A stretch of 29,326 nucleotides of DNA from assembly GCA_904501835.1 (NCBI GenBank), contig CAJGBW010000017.1, forward strand, positions 1-29,326, read 5' to 3'. The notes under the pieces were generated by a model. It saw only the letters and a list, made by a program, of their open reading frames with translations, was not told where the DNA came from and searched no databases. The stretch is from an uncultured Bacteroidales bacterium. GTDB lineage: Bacteria > Bacteroidota > Bacteroidia > Bacteroidales > UBA932. Every line of letters begins with the position of its first letter. The first letter of the stretch is position 1. Of the stretch, positions 14,869 through 22,715 are shown one piece after another. The position numbers and the translations under genes were made by a program.

Positions 14869-16661
14869 TACAGTCTCCCGAAGCATTTATTCAATCTGCA
14901 GCCAAGACGGCTGTAGATACTTTATATGGTGTACAGATTGAAGACTCTCTCTTGCAGGTACAATCCACTCGCAAAGAATTTGAAGGTGATTACACCCTTG
15001 TCGTTTTTCCCTTGTTGAAAATCTCGAAATCTTCTCCGGATGTTACCGGAAAGGCAATCGGTGAGTATCTGCTCGCAAATTGTCCCGAGATTCAGAATTA
15101 CAATGTGGTAAAAGGTTTTCTGAATATCAGTTTTTCTGCTGTATATTGGAACAAGACCCTTTCGCAGATTGCTTCTGCCCCCCAGTTTGGTCGTCACAAA
15201 GCCAGCGGACGCCACGTGATGATAGAGTTTTCTTCTCCCAATACCAATAAACCTTTGCATTTGGGACATATTCGTAACAACCTTTTGGGTTGGTCCGTGT
15301 CTCGTCTTTTGGAGGAAAACGGGCATGATGTCATGCGTGTGAATCTTGTCAATGACCGCGGTATTCATATCTGCAAATCCATGCTTGCCTGGAAGAAATT
15401 GGGTCAGGGAGAGACGCCTGCCTCTGGTGGACGCAAAGGAGACCATCTGGTAGGAGATTATTATGTGGCTTTCAACAATCTTTATACCCAGGAAGTCAAG
15501 CAATTGATGGCAGAGGGTATGAGCGAAGATGAGGCGAAAAAACAAGCTCCTTCCTTGAAAGAAGCGCAAGAGATGCTTCGTGGATGGGAGCAGTCTGATC
15601 CCGAGGTTAGAGCCTTGTGGGAAATGATGAACGGTTGGGTCTATGAGGGCTTTGAGCAGACCTATAAAAATCTGGGTATTTCCTTTGATAAAACCTACTA
15701 TGAATCACAGACTTATCTTTTGGGTAAAGCATTGGTTCAGAAAGGCTTGGATATGGGAATCTTTGAGCGTGAAGCCGATGGTTCTGTTTGGTGCGATTTG
15801 AGCGCCGATGGATTAGACCGCAAATTGTTGTTGCGTGGCGACGGAACCTCCGTGTATATGACGCAGGATTTGGGTACAGCCCACCAACGTTTTGATGAGT
15901 ACAAGCTTGATGAGCACATCTATGTGGTCGGTAACGAGCAGAACTACCACTTCCAGGTCTTGAAGTTGATTTTGGGTAAGTTGGGTTTCGATTGGGCTGA
16001 CCATATCTATCACCTTTCCTATGGCATGGTAGAGCTTCCCGAGGGCAAAATGAAGTCTCGTGAAGGAACCGTTGTGGATGCCGATGATTTGATGGAGAAT
16101 ATGTATAATACCGCCAAAGAAACCTCTTTGGAGCTCGGTAAATTGGAGGGTATGAGTGAGGAGGAGCAGGACCATTTGTTCCGTATTTTGAGCCTTGGTG
16201 CGATGAAATACTTTATCTTGAAGGTGGATCCTCGCAAAACCATGCTCTTTGATCCGAAAGAATCCATTGACTTTAACGGAAATACAGGTCCTTTCATTCA
16301 ATATACTCACGCGCGTATCCAGTCAATACTCCGCAAGGCAGCCAGTCTGTCTTACGAGCCTTCCGTGGCCGATATTAAGGATGCAATATCCTTGTCTGCC
16401 AAAGAGATACGTCTGATTAAGATGCTTGAAAGTTATCCTGCCAAAGTGGCCGAAGCCGGTAAATCTTTCTCTCCGGCTTTGATTGCCAACTATGCCTATG
16501 AACTTTCCAAAGAGTTCAATCAGTATTATCACGATACACCTATCTTGAAAGAAGAAAATCAGGATATTCTTCGTTTCCGTCTGGAGCTCATCTCAATTGT
16601 GGCTTCCGTATTGGTTAAAGCGATGGATATTTTGGGTATTGAACTTCCTTCCAGAATGTAG
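14865..16661 (+). CDS. argS: Arginyl-tRNA synthetase
   Basis: Charges tRNA-Arg with arginine in the cytoplasm. The product is 598 residues, normal for bacterial ArgRS. The N-terminal tRNA D-loop-binding domain (1-110) precedes the class I catalytic core, with the HIGH-type motif HLGH (132-135, in SSPNTNKPLHLGHIRNN). The KMSKS-like motif is GKMKSREGTVV. The C-terminal helical anticodon-binding domain includes FNGNTGPFIQYTHARIQSI and AKEIRLIKMLESYP. Its start lies within the rpoD stop (four-base overlap), so the two genes are translationally coupled. The reductase trio begins 14 bases after its stop with no visible terminator. Confidence 0.96.
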   Translation: MIQSPEAFIQSAAKTAVDTLYGVQIEDSLLQVQSTRKEFEGDYTLVVFPLLKISKSSPDVTGKAIGEYLLANCPEIQNYNVVKGFLNISFSAVYWNKTLSQIASAPQFGRHKASGRHVMIEFSSPNTNKPLHLGHIRNNLLGWSVSRLLEENGHDVMRVNLVNDRGIHICKSMLAWKKLGQGETPASGGRKGDHLVGDYYVAFNNLYTQEVKQLMAEGMSEDEAKKQAPSLKEAQEMLRGWEQSDPEVRALWEMMNGWVYEGFEQTYKNLGISFDKTYYESQTYLLGKALVQKGLDMGIFEREADGSVWCDLSADGLDRKLLLRGDGTSVYMTQDLGTAHQRFDEYKLDEHIYVVGNEQNYHFQVLKLILGKLGFDWADHIYHLSYGMVELPEGKMKSREGTVVDADDLMENMYNTAKETSLELGKLEGMSEEEQDHLFRILSLGAMKYFILKVDPRKTMLFDPKESIDFNGNTGPFIQYTHARIQSILRKAASLSYEPSVADIKDAISLSAKEIRLIKMLESYPAKVAEAGKSFSPALIANYAYELSKEFNQYYHDTPILKEENQDILRFRLELISIVASVLVKAMDILGIELPSRM

Positions 16662-16675
16662 TTTGCTGATTTTCA

Positions 16676-17449
16676 ATGTGTATGTCAGCCTATAATATTT
16701 TTCTATTGACAATGACCGTTATCGCGGTCTTTGTCTTTGTTGCCCTCTTTTTTGTGGATGCAGGGTATGGCAAATTTTACAATAAAAAATGGGGGCCTGC
16801 CATCAACAACAAATTGGGTTGGGTGCTGATGGAGGCACCTGTCTTTATTGTGATGCTGCTGCTTTGGGCGATGTCAGACAGGCGCGCAGATGCGATCCGT
16901 CTGGTGATGTTGATTTTGTTTCAGCTTCATTATTTCCAGCGCTCATTCATTTTCCCTTTCTTGATAAGAGGTAAAGGCAAAATGCCGCTTTCCATTATGC
17001 TGATGGCCTTTTTGTTCAATACCTTAAACGCTTTTATGCAAGGAGGATGGCTCTTTTTTGAATCTCCTGGCGAGTATTATGGTGCCGGACTCTCGTGGTT
17101 AACTGATCCCCGCTTTATTATCGGTGTGATTGTTTTTCTGGGAGGTATGTTGATCAATATTCATTCAGACAGCGTCATTCGCAATTTGAGAAAGGAAGGG
17201 GATACCCGTCATTATCTTCCCACAAAAGGGTTTTTCCGCTATGTGACATCTGCCAATTATTTCGGCGAGTTTGTCGAGTGGGTGGGATTTGCCATTTTGA
17301 CTTGGTCTTTTTCCGGTGCAGTATTTGCTATTTGGACTTTTGCCAATCTGGCTCCCCGCGCAGCCCGAATTTATGAGCGTTACAAACAGGAATTTCCCAC
17401 ACAGTTGGATACCAAAAAAGTAAAACGTATTATACCTTTTATATACTAA
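16676..17449 (+). CDS. Steroid 5-alpha-reductase (SRD5A) family membrane reductase
   Basis: A 257-residue multi-pass membrane protein very close to vertebrate steroid 5-alpha-reductases, which use NADPH to reduce the delta-4 double bond of 3-oxo steroids with 5-alpha geometry. Visible family landmarks are WGPAINN followed by WVLMEAPVF (E53, matching the substrate-binding glutamate), HYFQRSFIFPFLIRG (85-99, with Y86 matching the catalytic tyrosine), NIHSDSVIRNLRK (161-173), YVTSANYFGEFVEW (189-202, NADPH site) and the C-terminal TFANLAPRA plus IIPFIY ending. Glu and Tyr are 33 residues apart, about as in the human enzymes. An in-frame ATG two codons on (16682) could be the true start. It overlaps the next gene by one base (TAATG). 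Bile-acid, plant-sterol or other enone lipids are all possible substrates. Confidence 0.88.
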   Translation: MCMSAYNIFLLTMTVIAVFVFVALFFVDAGYGKFYNKKWGPAINNKLGWVLMEAPVFIVMLLLWAMSDRRADAIRLVMLILFQLHYFQRSFIFPFLIRGKGKMPLSIMLMAFLFNTLNAFMQGGWLFFESPGEYYGAGLSWLTDPRFIIGVIVFLGGMLINIHSDSVIRNLRKEGDTRHYLPTKGFFRYVTSANYFGEFVEWVGFAILTWSFSGAVFAIWTFANLAPRAARIYERYKQEFPTQLDTKKVKRIIPFIY

Positions 17450-18678
17450 TGGAATCAAAAATCTTTACCGAGTGCAAGATAGGTCCGGTCACTCTCCGCA
17501 ATCGCGTCATTCGTTCTGCGGCATTTGAAAACATGGCCTATAACAACTCTCCCTCACAAGATTTATTCAATTATCACACGGCGGTTGCCCGTGGCGGTGT
17601 GGGAATGACGACCATCGCTTATGCGGCTGTCAATCGCTCCGGCCTATCCTTTAATGGCCAGTTGTGGATGCGAGAGGAGATTGTACCGGAATTAAAGAAA
17701 CTTACCGATGCGATTCATGCCGAAGGGGCCAAGGCTTCCATTCAGCTCGGCCATTGTGGCAATATGACCCACCGCTCTACCTGTGGATGTATGCCTGTAG
17801 GTGCTTCCAGCGGATTTAATCTTTATTCTCCGACTTTCGTAAGAGGTCTTAAAAAGGATGAGATTTATTCCTTGGTAAAAGACTTTGGCAAGGCCGTTAA
17901 TTTGTCTCGTGAAGCCGGATTTGATTGTGTGGAAATTCATGCCGGCCATGGTTATCTGATCAGCCAGTTCCTTTCTCCTTACACCAATCATCGTCGTGAT
18001 GAGTTTGGTGGTAGTTTGGACAACCGTATGCGTTTTATGCGTCTGGTGATGAAGGAGGTGATGGCAGCCGCAGGGGACGATATGGGAGTGATTGTCAAGA
18101 TGAATATGCATGACGGATTCAAGCGAGGTATGCAGACTCCGGAGTGTCTTGAGGTAGCCAAGGAATTGGAAAGATTGGGCGTTCATGCCCTTGTTTTGAG
18201 CGCCGGTTTTGTCAGCAAGGCTCCGATGGAAGTGATGCGTGGCGCCATGCCTTTGAAGACCATGGCTCATTATATGGATATAAAGAGTTTCTGGTGGCTC
18301 AAGGCTGCGCTTGCCTTGGTCGGACGCTTGATGGTTCCTACCGTTCCTTTCAGCCAGGGCTATTTCCTCGAAGAAGCCAAATTGTTCCGTCAAGCTGTTT
18401 CCATGCCCCTTATCTATGTGGGCGGCTTGATTTCCAAAAGCAAGATGGAAGAGGTGCTTGATGCCGGTTTCCAGGGCTTGCAAGTGGCACGCGCCTTGGT
18501 GCATGATACCGATTTTGTGAACAAACTTCGTTCCGGAGAGATTGAGTGTAGCGGCTGCAAACATTCCAATTATTGCATTGGACGTATGTACACTTTGGAA
18601 ATGAAGTGTCATCACTGTGTTGAGAATCTTCCCAAGAAACTCCAAAAAGAGATCGCACAGGCCGAAAAGAATGTATGA
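17449..18678 (+). CDS. Old Yellow Enzyme-family NADH:flavin oxidoreductase (BaiCD/BaiH-like N-terminal half)
   Basis: A 409-residue TIM-barrel flavoenzyme expected to bind FMN and reduce or oxidise activated C=C bonds. Landmarks are QLGHCGN (99-105), the catalytic VEIHAGHGYLISQFLSP (161-177, H164 and H167), NHRRDEFGGSLDNRMRF, the FMN-phosphate strand YVGGLIS near 323 and LQVARALV near 344. A C-terminal cysteine cluster (C367, C370, C376, C387, C390) resembles the 4Fe-4S motif of 2,4-dienoyl-CoA reductase, with extra residues between the second and third cysteines. The pyridine-nucleotide domains of the large BaiCD/BaiH proteins are absent. It sits between the 5-alpha-reductase and the SDR, overlapping both. 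In comparable gut Bacteroidales clusters this gene is considered a 5-beta-reductase or delta-4 reductase, so that role is an inference here. Confidence 0.85.
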   Translation: MESKIFTECKIGPVTLRNRVIRSAAFENMAYNNSPSQDLFNYHTAVARGGVGMTTIAYAAVNRSGLSFNGQLWMREEIVPELKKLTDAIHAEGAKASIQLGHCGNMTHRSTCGCMPVGASSGFNLYSPTFVRGLKKDEIYSLVKDFGKAVNLSREAGFDCVEIHAGHGYLISQFLSPYTNHRRDEFGGSLDNRMRFMRLVMKEVMAAAGDDMGVIVKMNMHDGFKRGMQTPECLEVAKELERLGVHALVLSAGFVSKAPMEVMRGAMPLKTMAHYMDIKSFWWLKAALALVGRLMVPTVPFSQGYFLEEAKLFRQAVSMPLIYVGGLISKSKMEEVLDAGFQGLQVARALVHDTDFVNKLRSGEIECSGCKHSNYCIGRMYTLEMKCHHCVENLPKKLQKEIAQAEKNV

Positions 18679-19499
18679 CCCGTTCGATACAGAAAGGCGT
18701 CCGTCGCTTATATGCCCGTAAGGGGAGTGCTCCCTTGGCTTTGATTACCGGGGGCAGCAGCGGCATGGGTAAGGTGTATGCTGAACAACTTGCCGGCTGT
18801 GGTTGTGATGTCTTGTTGGTGAGCAATCAAAAAGAACTTTTATCGTCTTGTGAGTCTCAATTAAGCGCCCGCTATGGTGTGCAGCTGTATTCTTATTATT
18901 GTGATTTGACGGATGTTCATGCCCCGCAAGCATTGTTTGACTATTGCCAATCCTTGCAACTGCAAGTGGATATCTTGATTAACAATGCCGGGATGTTCTT
19001 TTTCAAAGAGCTTGATTATCAGAGGGATAACAAACGTATAAATGCGATATTGAAACTTCATATCGACAGCATTACCCACGCTTGTCTTCTCTTTGGAGAG
19101 CAGATGAAAGCACGTGGTTATGGCTATATCTTGAATGTATCTTCCATGACCGCCTCTTTGCCGGTGCCCGGTCTTACCCTATATTCCGCCACCAAGGCCT
19201 ATTTGAAAAGTTTCAGCAGTTCCTACTATTTTGAAATGCGTCCCTATGGCGTGGGGGTTACGGTAGTTTGTCCGGCAGCCGTAGCGACTCCTTTGTATAA
19301 TATCAAGGAATTTTGGATGAAATGGGGCTTGCGGACAGGGGTTATCAATTCGCCGCAATGGCTCGTGAAAAGGGCATTGACGGGTCTTTTCAGAAAGAGA
19401 AAAATCGTTCGCCCAGGCCTTTTAAACTATCTTGTACCCGCTTTAATCCATCTTTTTCCGAATGCTCTGGTAAGCTACTTGTGGAAAAAAATAAAATAA
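18675..19499 (+). CDS. Short-chain dehydrogenase/reductase, possible hydroxysteroid dehydrogenase
   Basis: A 274-residue classical SDR. It has the nucleotide motif TGGSSGMG (25-32), the NNAG motif (103-106), catalytic S157 in NVSSM, and the YxxxK pair Y170/K174 (YSATK). The region after the active site (YYFEMRPYGVGVTVVCPAAVATPLY) and a long hydrophobic C-terminal tail ending LWKKIK suggest membrane association, like HSD17B12-type ketoreductases. Its start overlaps the OYE stop by four bases (ATGA), so it is translationally coupled. With a 5-alpha-reductase and an enone reductase upstream, a 3-keto reductase (3-beta-HSDH-like) is the simplest reading. A fatty-acyl or other ketoreductase remains possible. 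Confidence 0.85.
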   Translation: MTRSIQKGVRRLYARKGSAPLALITGGSSGMGKVYAEQLAGCGCDVLLVSNQKELLSSCESQLSARYGVQLYSYYCDLTDVHAPQALFDYCQSLQLQVDILINNAGMFFFKELDYQRDNKRINAILKLHIDSITHACLLFGEQMKARGYGYILNVSSMTASLPVPGLTLYSATKAYLKSFSSSYYFEMRPYGVGVTVVCPAAVATPLYNIKEFWMKWGLRTGVINSPQWLVKRALTGLFRKRKIVRPGLLNYLVPALIHLFPNALVSYLWKKIK

Positions 19500-19534
19500 T
19501 GTCGAAAAAATTTTTTCATATCCTAAAAATGTCC

Positions 19535-19542
19535 TATAATTG
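19535..19542 (+). promoter_or_regulatory. Possible promoter -7 element for the small acidic protein gene
   Basis: TATAATTG differs from TAnnTTTG at one position and lies 28 bases before the start codon. It lies 36 bases beyond the stop of the dehydrogenase, and a perfect 14-base A6T6-type palindrome (19504-19517) precedes it. No canonical terminator separates this gene from the reductase trio. Confidence 0.4.
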
Positions 19543-19570
19543 CATCCGCAAACGTTAAAGATATAAAAAA

Positions 19571-19912
19571 ATGGGTGAACAGAAGAAAAGAGCTGTCGTA
19601 AGCTATGAAAACATGTCAGAAGAACTCGCGGCAGCATTTGAGGAGAAGTATCCGAAAGGCTTGATTGATTACTTGCCTGACGTACAAAAGATTGAAAAAC
19701 CGGACGGTACCGCCATTTATACCGTTACCGTTGAAATCCCTTCAGCTATTTATCTTGTGAAGGTACAGATGAAAGTCGATGATTTGGAGGATGTTGACAA
19801 ATGGTTGGATGAAAGTGATGATGATGGAGATGATGATGCTTCCGACAGCACTTTGCCCGATGACAATATCTCCCAATACGGTGGCGCAGATGACATCTCT
19901 GATGACGAATAA
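19571..19912 (+). CDS. Small acidic protein of unknown function
   Basis: 113 residues, starting MGEQKKRAVVSYENMSEELA. The first 80 residues look folded, with a predicted helix (SEELAAAFEEKYP), a strand pair ending in AIYTVTVEIPSAIYLVKVQMKV, and a DLEDVDKWLDE helix. The last 35 residues are extremely acidic (runs of D and E with S and G) and probably disordered. I do not recognise the family, and no motif suggests an enzyme. Acidic tails of this kind can bind basic proteins or RNA polymerase partners, which is speculation. It has its own promoter-like sequence and a strong terminator immediately after, so it is likely a single-gene transcript. The ClC gene follows 46 bases after its stop. Confidence 0.85.
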   Translation: MGEQKKRAVVSYENMSEELAAAFEEKYPKGLIDYLPDVQKIEKPDGTAIYTVTVEIPSAIYLVKVQMKVDDLEDVDKWLDESDDDGDDDASDSTLPDDNISQYGGADDISDDE

Positions 19913-19918
19913 GATATA

Positions 19919-19940
19919 GGACGGGTTTCCGTCCTTTTTT
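19919..19940 (+). terminator. Intrinsic terminator after the small acidic protein gene
   Basis: A compact 6-bp stem GGACGG/CCGTCC with a GTTT loop is followed by six T residues, 6 bases after the stop codon. The ClC start codon is 18 bases beyond, so the ClC gene presumably has a promoter overlapping this region or relies on readthrough. Confidence 0.88.
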
Positions 19941-19958
19941 ATAGTATTCCTTTTTCTT

Positions 19959-21725
19959 ATGAAAATGAAGTTGAATTTGGACTTTTACTCCTGGAACGAC
20001 CAACGGAAAATCTTGGTTCTTTCTGTTGTTGTGGGCGTTTTGTGTGGTCTGGCCTCTGTTCTTCTTCATTCCTTTATCCACCTGATTCAGTCAGGATTGA
20101 CCTCTTGGATTGAAAAAGACAGTTGGAGCAACCTTCTGTATTTGATTTATCCGGGAGTCGGTATGCTTCTGACTTATCTGTTCGTGCGTTATGTCGTAAA
20201 GGACAATATCGGACACGGGGTGACAAAAGTATTGCTGGCTATATCCCGCAGTGAGTCTCGTATCAAACTGCACAACACCTGGACATCCTTGTTTTCCAGT
20301 GCTGTTACCATCGGTTTCGGTGGTTCTGTGGGAGCCGAGGCGCCCATTGTCTATACGGGAGCAGCCATCGGTTCCAATATCGCACGGAAAGCAGGCCTTT
20401 CTTACCGCAATATGACAATTTTGTTGGGTTGTGGTGCTGCCGGCGCGGTGGCAGGTATCTTTAAGGCTCCTTTGGCGGGGGTTTTGTTTACCTTGGAGAT
20501 TTTGCTGTTTAATATCTCCATGTCTTCCATTCTTCCTTTGTTGCTATCGACCGTGTCTGCCGCGGTGGTTTCGTACGCGTTTATGGGAATGGACCCCATG
20601 TTTAAGGCCAATCTGGCGCCTTTTGTCATGAAAAATCTTCCTTTTTATGTGTTGTTGGGTATTGTTTGTGCTGCCGCCTCCATTTATTTCACCCGTATGA
20701 CGCTTTTCTTGGAAGATAAGGTGAAGAGTTTGCAAAAACCCATGGTCCGTTGGTCGATTTCTGCCCTTTCCATCGGTGTGCTGATTTACCTCTTTCCTCC
20801 TTTGTTTGGCGAAGGCTATGATGGCTTGCGCGTCTTGTTGTCCGGTGAATCTCCGACTATTGACGGTCGTACGCCTTTGGATTTTCTGCTTCATTCTCCG
20901 TGGGGATTGGTCGTGTTTTTCCTCTTTGTTCTCTTGCTTAAAGTCTTCTCCATGTCCTTTACCAATGCCGGCGGCGGTGTGGGTGGAACATTTGGTCCGA
21001 CTTTGTTTGTGGGGGCTCTGACGGGCTTTATTTTGGCTCGCATCATCAATAATATCAGTCCGGCACTTGTTCCGGAAGCCAATTTTGTGCTGGTGGGCAT
21101 GGCGGGTCTGATGGCGGGCGTAATGCAGGCGCCTATGACGGCCATCTTCCTTATCGCAGAAATATCGGGCGGCTACAATCTGTTTATTCCTCTGATTCTT
21201 ACTTCTGCCATTTCCTTTGGTTGTATGAGAATTTTCGAGAAATACTCTATCTATACCAAACGTATCGCCCAGAAAGGAGAGCTATTGACCCATGACAATG
21301 ACCAGGCGGTGCTGACTTTGCTCAAGACGCAGGATTTGGTGAGAGATAAATATCCTCGTGTGGATTTGGATATGACCTTGGGAGAAATGGTTTCCGTCGT
21401 CAGCAACAGTACGGCGGCCGTTTATCCGGTCGTGAATACCAAAGGGGTGTTCCAGGGGATTATTGATTTGGATACCCTTCGTCCTTATATCCTGAAAACG
21501 GATAAATATGACACTCTTCATGTCTATAACCTCATGGAAGATCCTTTGGATTATGTCTATGTGGATGAAAAAATGGATAGCGTCATGGCGAAATTCGATA
21601 AAACCGAGGCATGGAGATTGCCTGTAATCAGCCGGAATGGCCATTATTTAGGCTTTATTTCCAAGTCACGTATCCTGTCAGCGTATCGTGACGAATTAAA
21701 AGAAATTACTTCACAAGATATTTAA
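19959..21725 (+). CDS. ClC-family chloride channel/transporter with CBS domains
   Basis: A 588-residue inner-membrane protein. Residues 1-430 form the ClC fold: GFGGSVGAEAPIVYTGAAIGSN (119-140), GCGAAGAVAGIFKAPLAGVLFTLE, GGGVGGTFGPTLFVGALTG and MAGLMAGVMQAPMTAIFLIAE. The gating glutamate is present as E127 in GAEAP, in place of the usual GREGP. The serine-bearing GSGIP motif reads IGHGV (84-88), so the central anion-coordinating serine is missing. Residues about 450-580 are a pair of CBS domains. It could be a chloride channel or a proton-coupled antiporter, and the altered selectivity motif leaves the anion uncertain. fabD follows 13 bases after the stop and is probably cotranscribed. Confidence 0.9.
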   Translation: MKMKLNLDFYSWNDQRKILVLSVVVGVLCGLASVLLHSFIHLIQSGLTSWIEKDSWSNLLYLIYPGVGMLLTYLFVRYVVKDNIGHGVTKVLLAISRSESRIKLHNTWTSLFSSAVTIGFGGSVGAEAPIVYTGAAIGSNIARKAGLSYRNMTILLGCGAAGAVAGIFKAPLAGVLFTLEILLFNISMSSILPLLLSTVSAAVVSYAFMGMDPMFKANLAPFVMKNLPFYVLLGIVCAAASIYFTRMTLFLEDKVKSLQKPMVRWSISALSIGVLIYLFPPLFGEGYDGLRVLLSGESPTIDGRTPLDFLLHSPWGLVVFFLFVLLLKVFSMSFTNAGGGVGGTFGPTLFVGALTGFILARIINNISPALVPEANFVLVGMAGLMAGVMQAPMTAIFLIAEISGGYNLFIPLILTSAISFGCMRIFEKYSIYTKRIAQKGELLTHDNDQAVLTLLKTQDLVRDKYPRVDLDMTLGEMVSVVSNSTAAVYPVVNTKGVFQGIIDLDTLRPYILKTDKYDTLHVYNLMEDPLDYVYVDEKMDSVMAKFDKTEAWRLPVISRNGHYLGFISKSRILSAYRDELKEITSQDI

Positions 21726-21738
21726 TTAAAGAATTTAT

Positions 21739-22626
21739 ATGGCAAGAGCGTATGTATTTCCCGGTCAGGGAGCCCAATTTCCGGGTATGGGACGTGATTT
21801 GTATGATAATGTGGAGCAAGCCCGTATCTATTTTGAGAAAGCCAATGAAATCTTGGGCTTTCGCATTACAGATATAATGTTTGACGGTTCTGATGAAGAG
21901 CTGAAAGCGACCCGTGTAACCCAGCCGGCGGTTTTCCTTCACTCTGTAATTTTGGCGCTTTGTGGGAATGCACCGGCTCCGGATATGGTTGCAGGACATT
22001 CTTTGGGCGAATTTTCGGCCCTTTGTGTAGCCGGCGTTTTGAGTTTTGAGGATGCTTTGAAGCTTGTGAGCGTACGTGCCGAAGCCATGCAGAAATGTTG
22101 TGAGAAAGTTCCCGGAACGATGGCTGCGGTGATTGCTTTGGATGATTCAGTCGTAGAATCGGTCTGTGAAAGCGTAGATGGAGTGGTGGTCGCTGCCAAT
22201 TACAACTGCAAAGGTCAGGTGGTGATTTCCGGTGAAAAAGAAGCAGTAGCACAGGCTTGTGTAAAAATGAAAGAGGCGGGTGCTAAACGTGCGTTGCCTT
22301 TGTCCGTGGGCGGTGCTTTCCATTCTCCGTTGATGGAGCCTGCCCGTGAAGAATTGGCCAAGGCGATTGCCTCCACGAATTTCAACGCGCCCATTTGCCC
22401 CATTTATCAAAATGTGTCAGCGCAAGCGGAGACGGATCCGGAGAAGATAAAATCCCAGCTGTTGGAGCAATTGACCCATCCGGTTCGTTGGACTCAAAGT
22501 GTATTGGCCATGTTGGCAGACGGAGCAACGCAATTTACAGAATTCGGGCCTGGAAACGTGCTTCAGGGTTTGATTAAAAAGTCTGTTTCCCAAGAAGGAG
22601 TCGAAATTAGTGGATTTTCGTTATAA
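21739..22626 (+). CDS. fabD: Malonyl-CoA:ACP transacylase
   Basis: Loads malonyl groups from CoA onto acyl carrier protein for fatty-acid synthesis. The 295-residue product has the family landmarks: FPGQGAQFPGMG (7-18), the nucleophile motif GHSLGE with S88, conserved R112 (SVRAEAM), catalytic H195 in GGAFHSPLM, and the C-terminal EFGPGNVLQGL. It starts with ATG at 21739, 13 bases after the ClC stop, and no terminator separates the two. The next gene, rpmH, has its own promoter. No other fatty-acid synthesis genes are adjacent, but the acyl ligase and ACP at the end of the window might use related substrates. Confidence 0.95.
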   Translation: MARAYVFPGQGAQFPGMGRDLYDNVEQARIYFEKANEILGFRITDIMFDGSDEELKATRVTQPAVFLHSVILALCGNAPAPDMVAGHSLGEFSALCVAGVLSFEDALKLVSVRAEAMQKCCEKVPGTMAAVIALDDSVVESVCESVDGVVVAANYNCKGQVVISGEKEAVAQACVKMKEAGAKRALPLSVGGAFHSPLMEPAREELAKAIASTNFNAPICPIYQNVSAQAETDPEKIKSQLLEQLTHPVRWTQSVLAMLADGATQFTEFGPGNVLQGLIKKSVSQEGVEISGFSL

Positions 22627-22652
22627 AAGAGCGTAATTTGCCACAGAAAAAT

Positions 22653-22683
22653 TTTGTAAATCAATCAAAAAAGACTACCTTTG
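22653..22683 (+). promoter_or_regulatory. Promoter of rpmH
   Basis: TTTG (22653-22656), a 19-base spacer and TACCTTTG (22676-22683) match the Bacteroidota consensus exactly. Transcription should begin near 22690, with an AT-rich leader of about 25 bases before the ATG. This is one of the clearest promoters in the window, as expected for a ribosomal protein gene. Confidence 0.85.
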
Positions 22684-22715
22684 CAATCCCAAATTAGAAA
22701 TAAAAATCAAAAGAT

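Noticed and set aside
14059..14886. Open frame of 275 codons antisense to rpoD
   Set aside because: rpoD is unmistakable on the plus strand. The antisense translation has no family features.
17692..18645. Open frame of 317 codons on the minus strand across the OYE gene
   Set aside because: Antisense to a gene with clear catalytic motifs. Its translation is rich in His and Thr without any recognisable domain.
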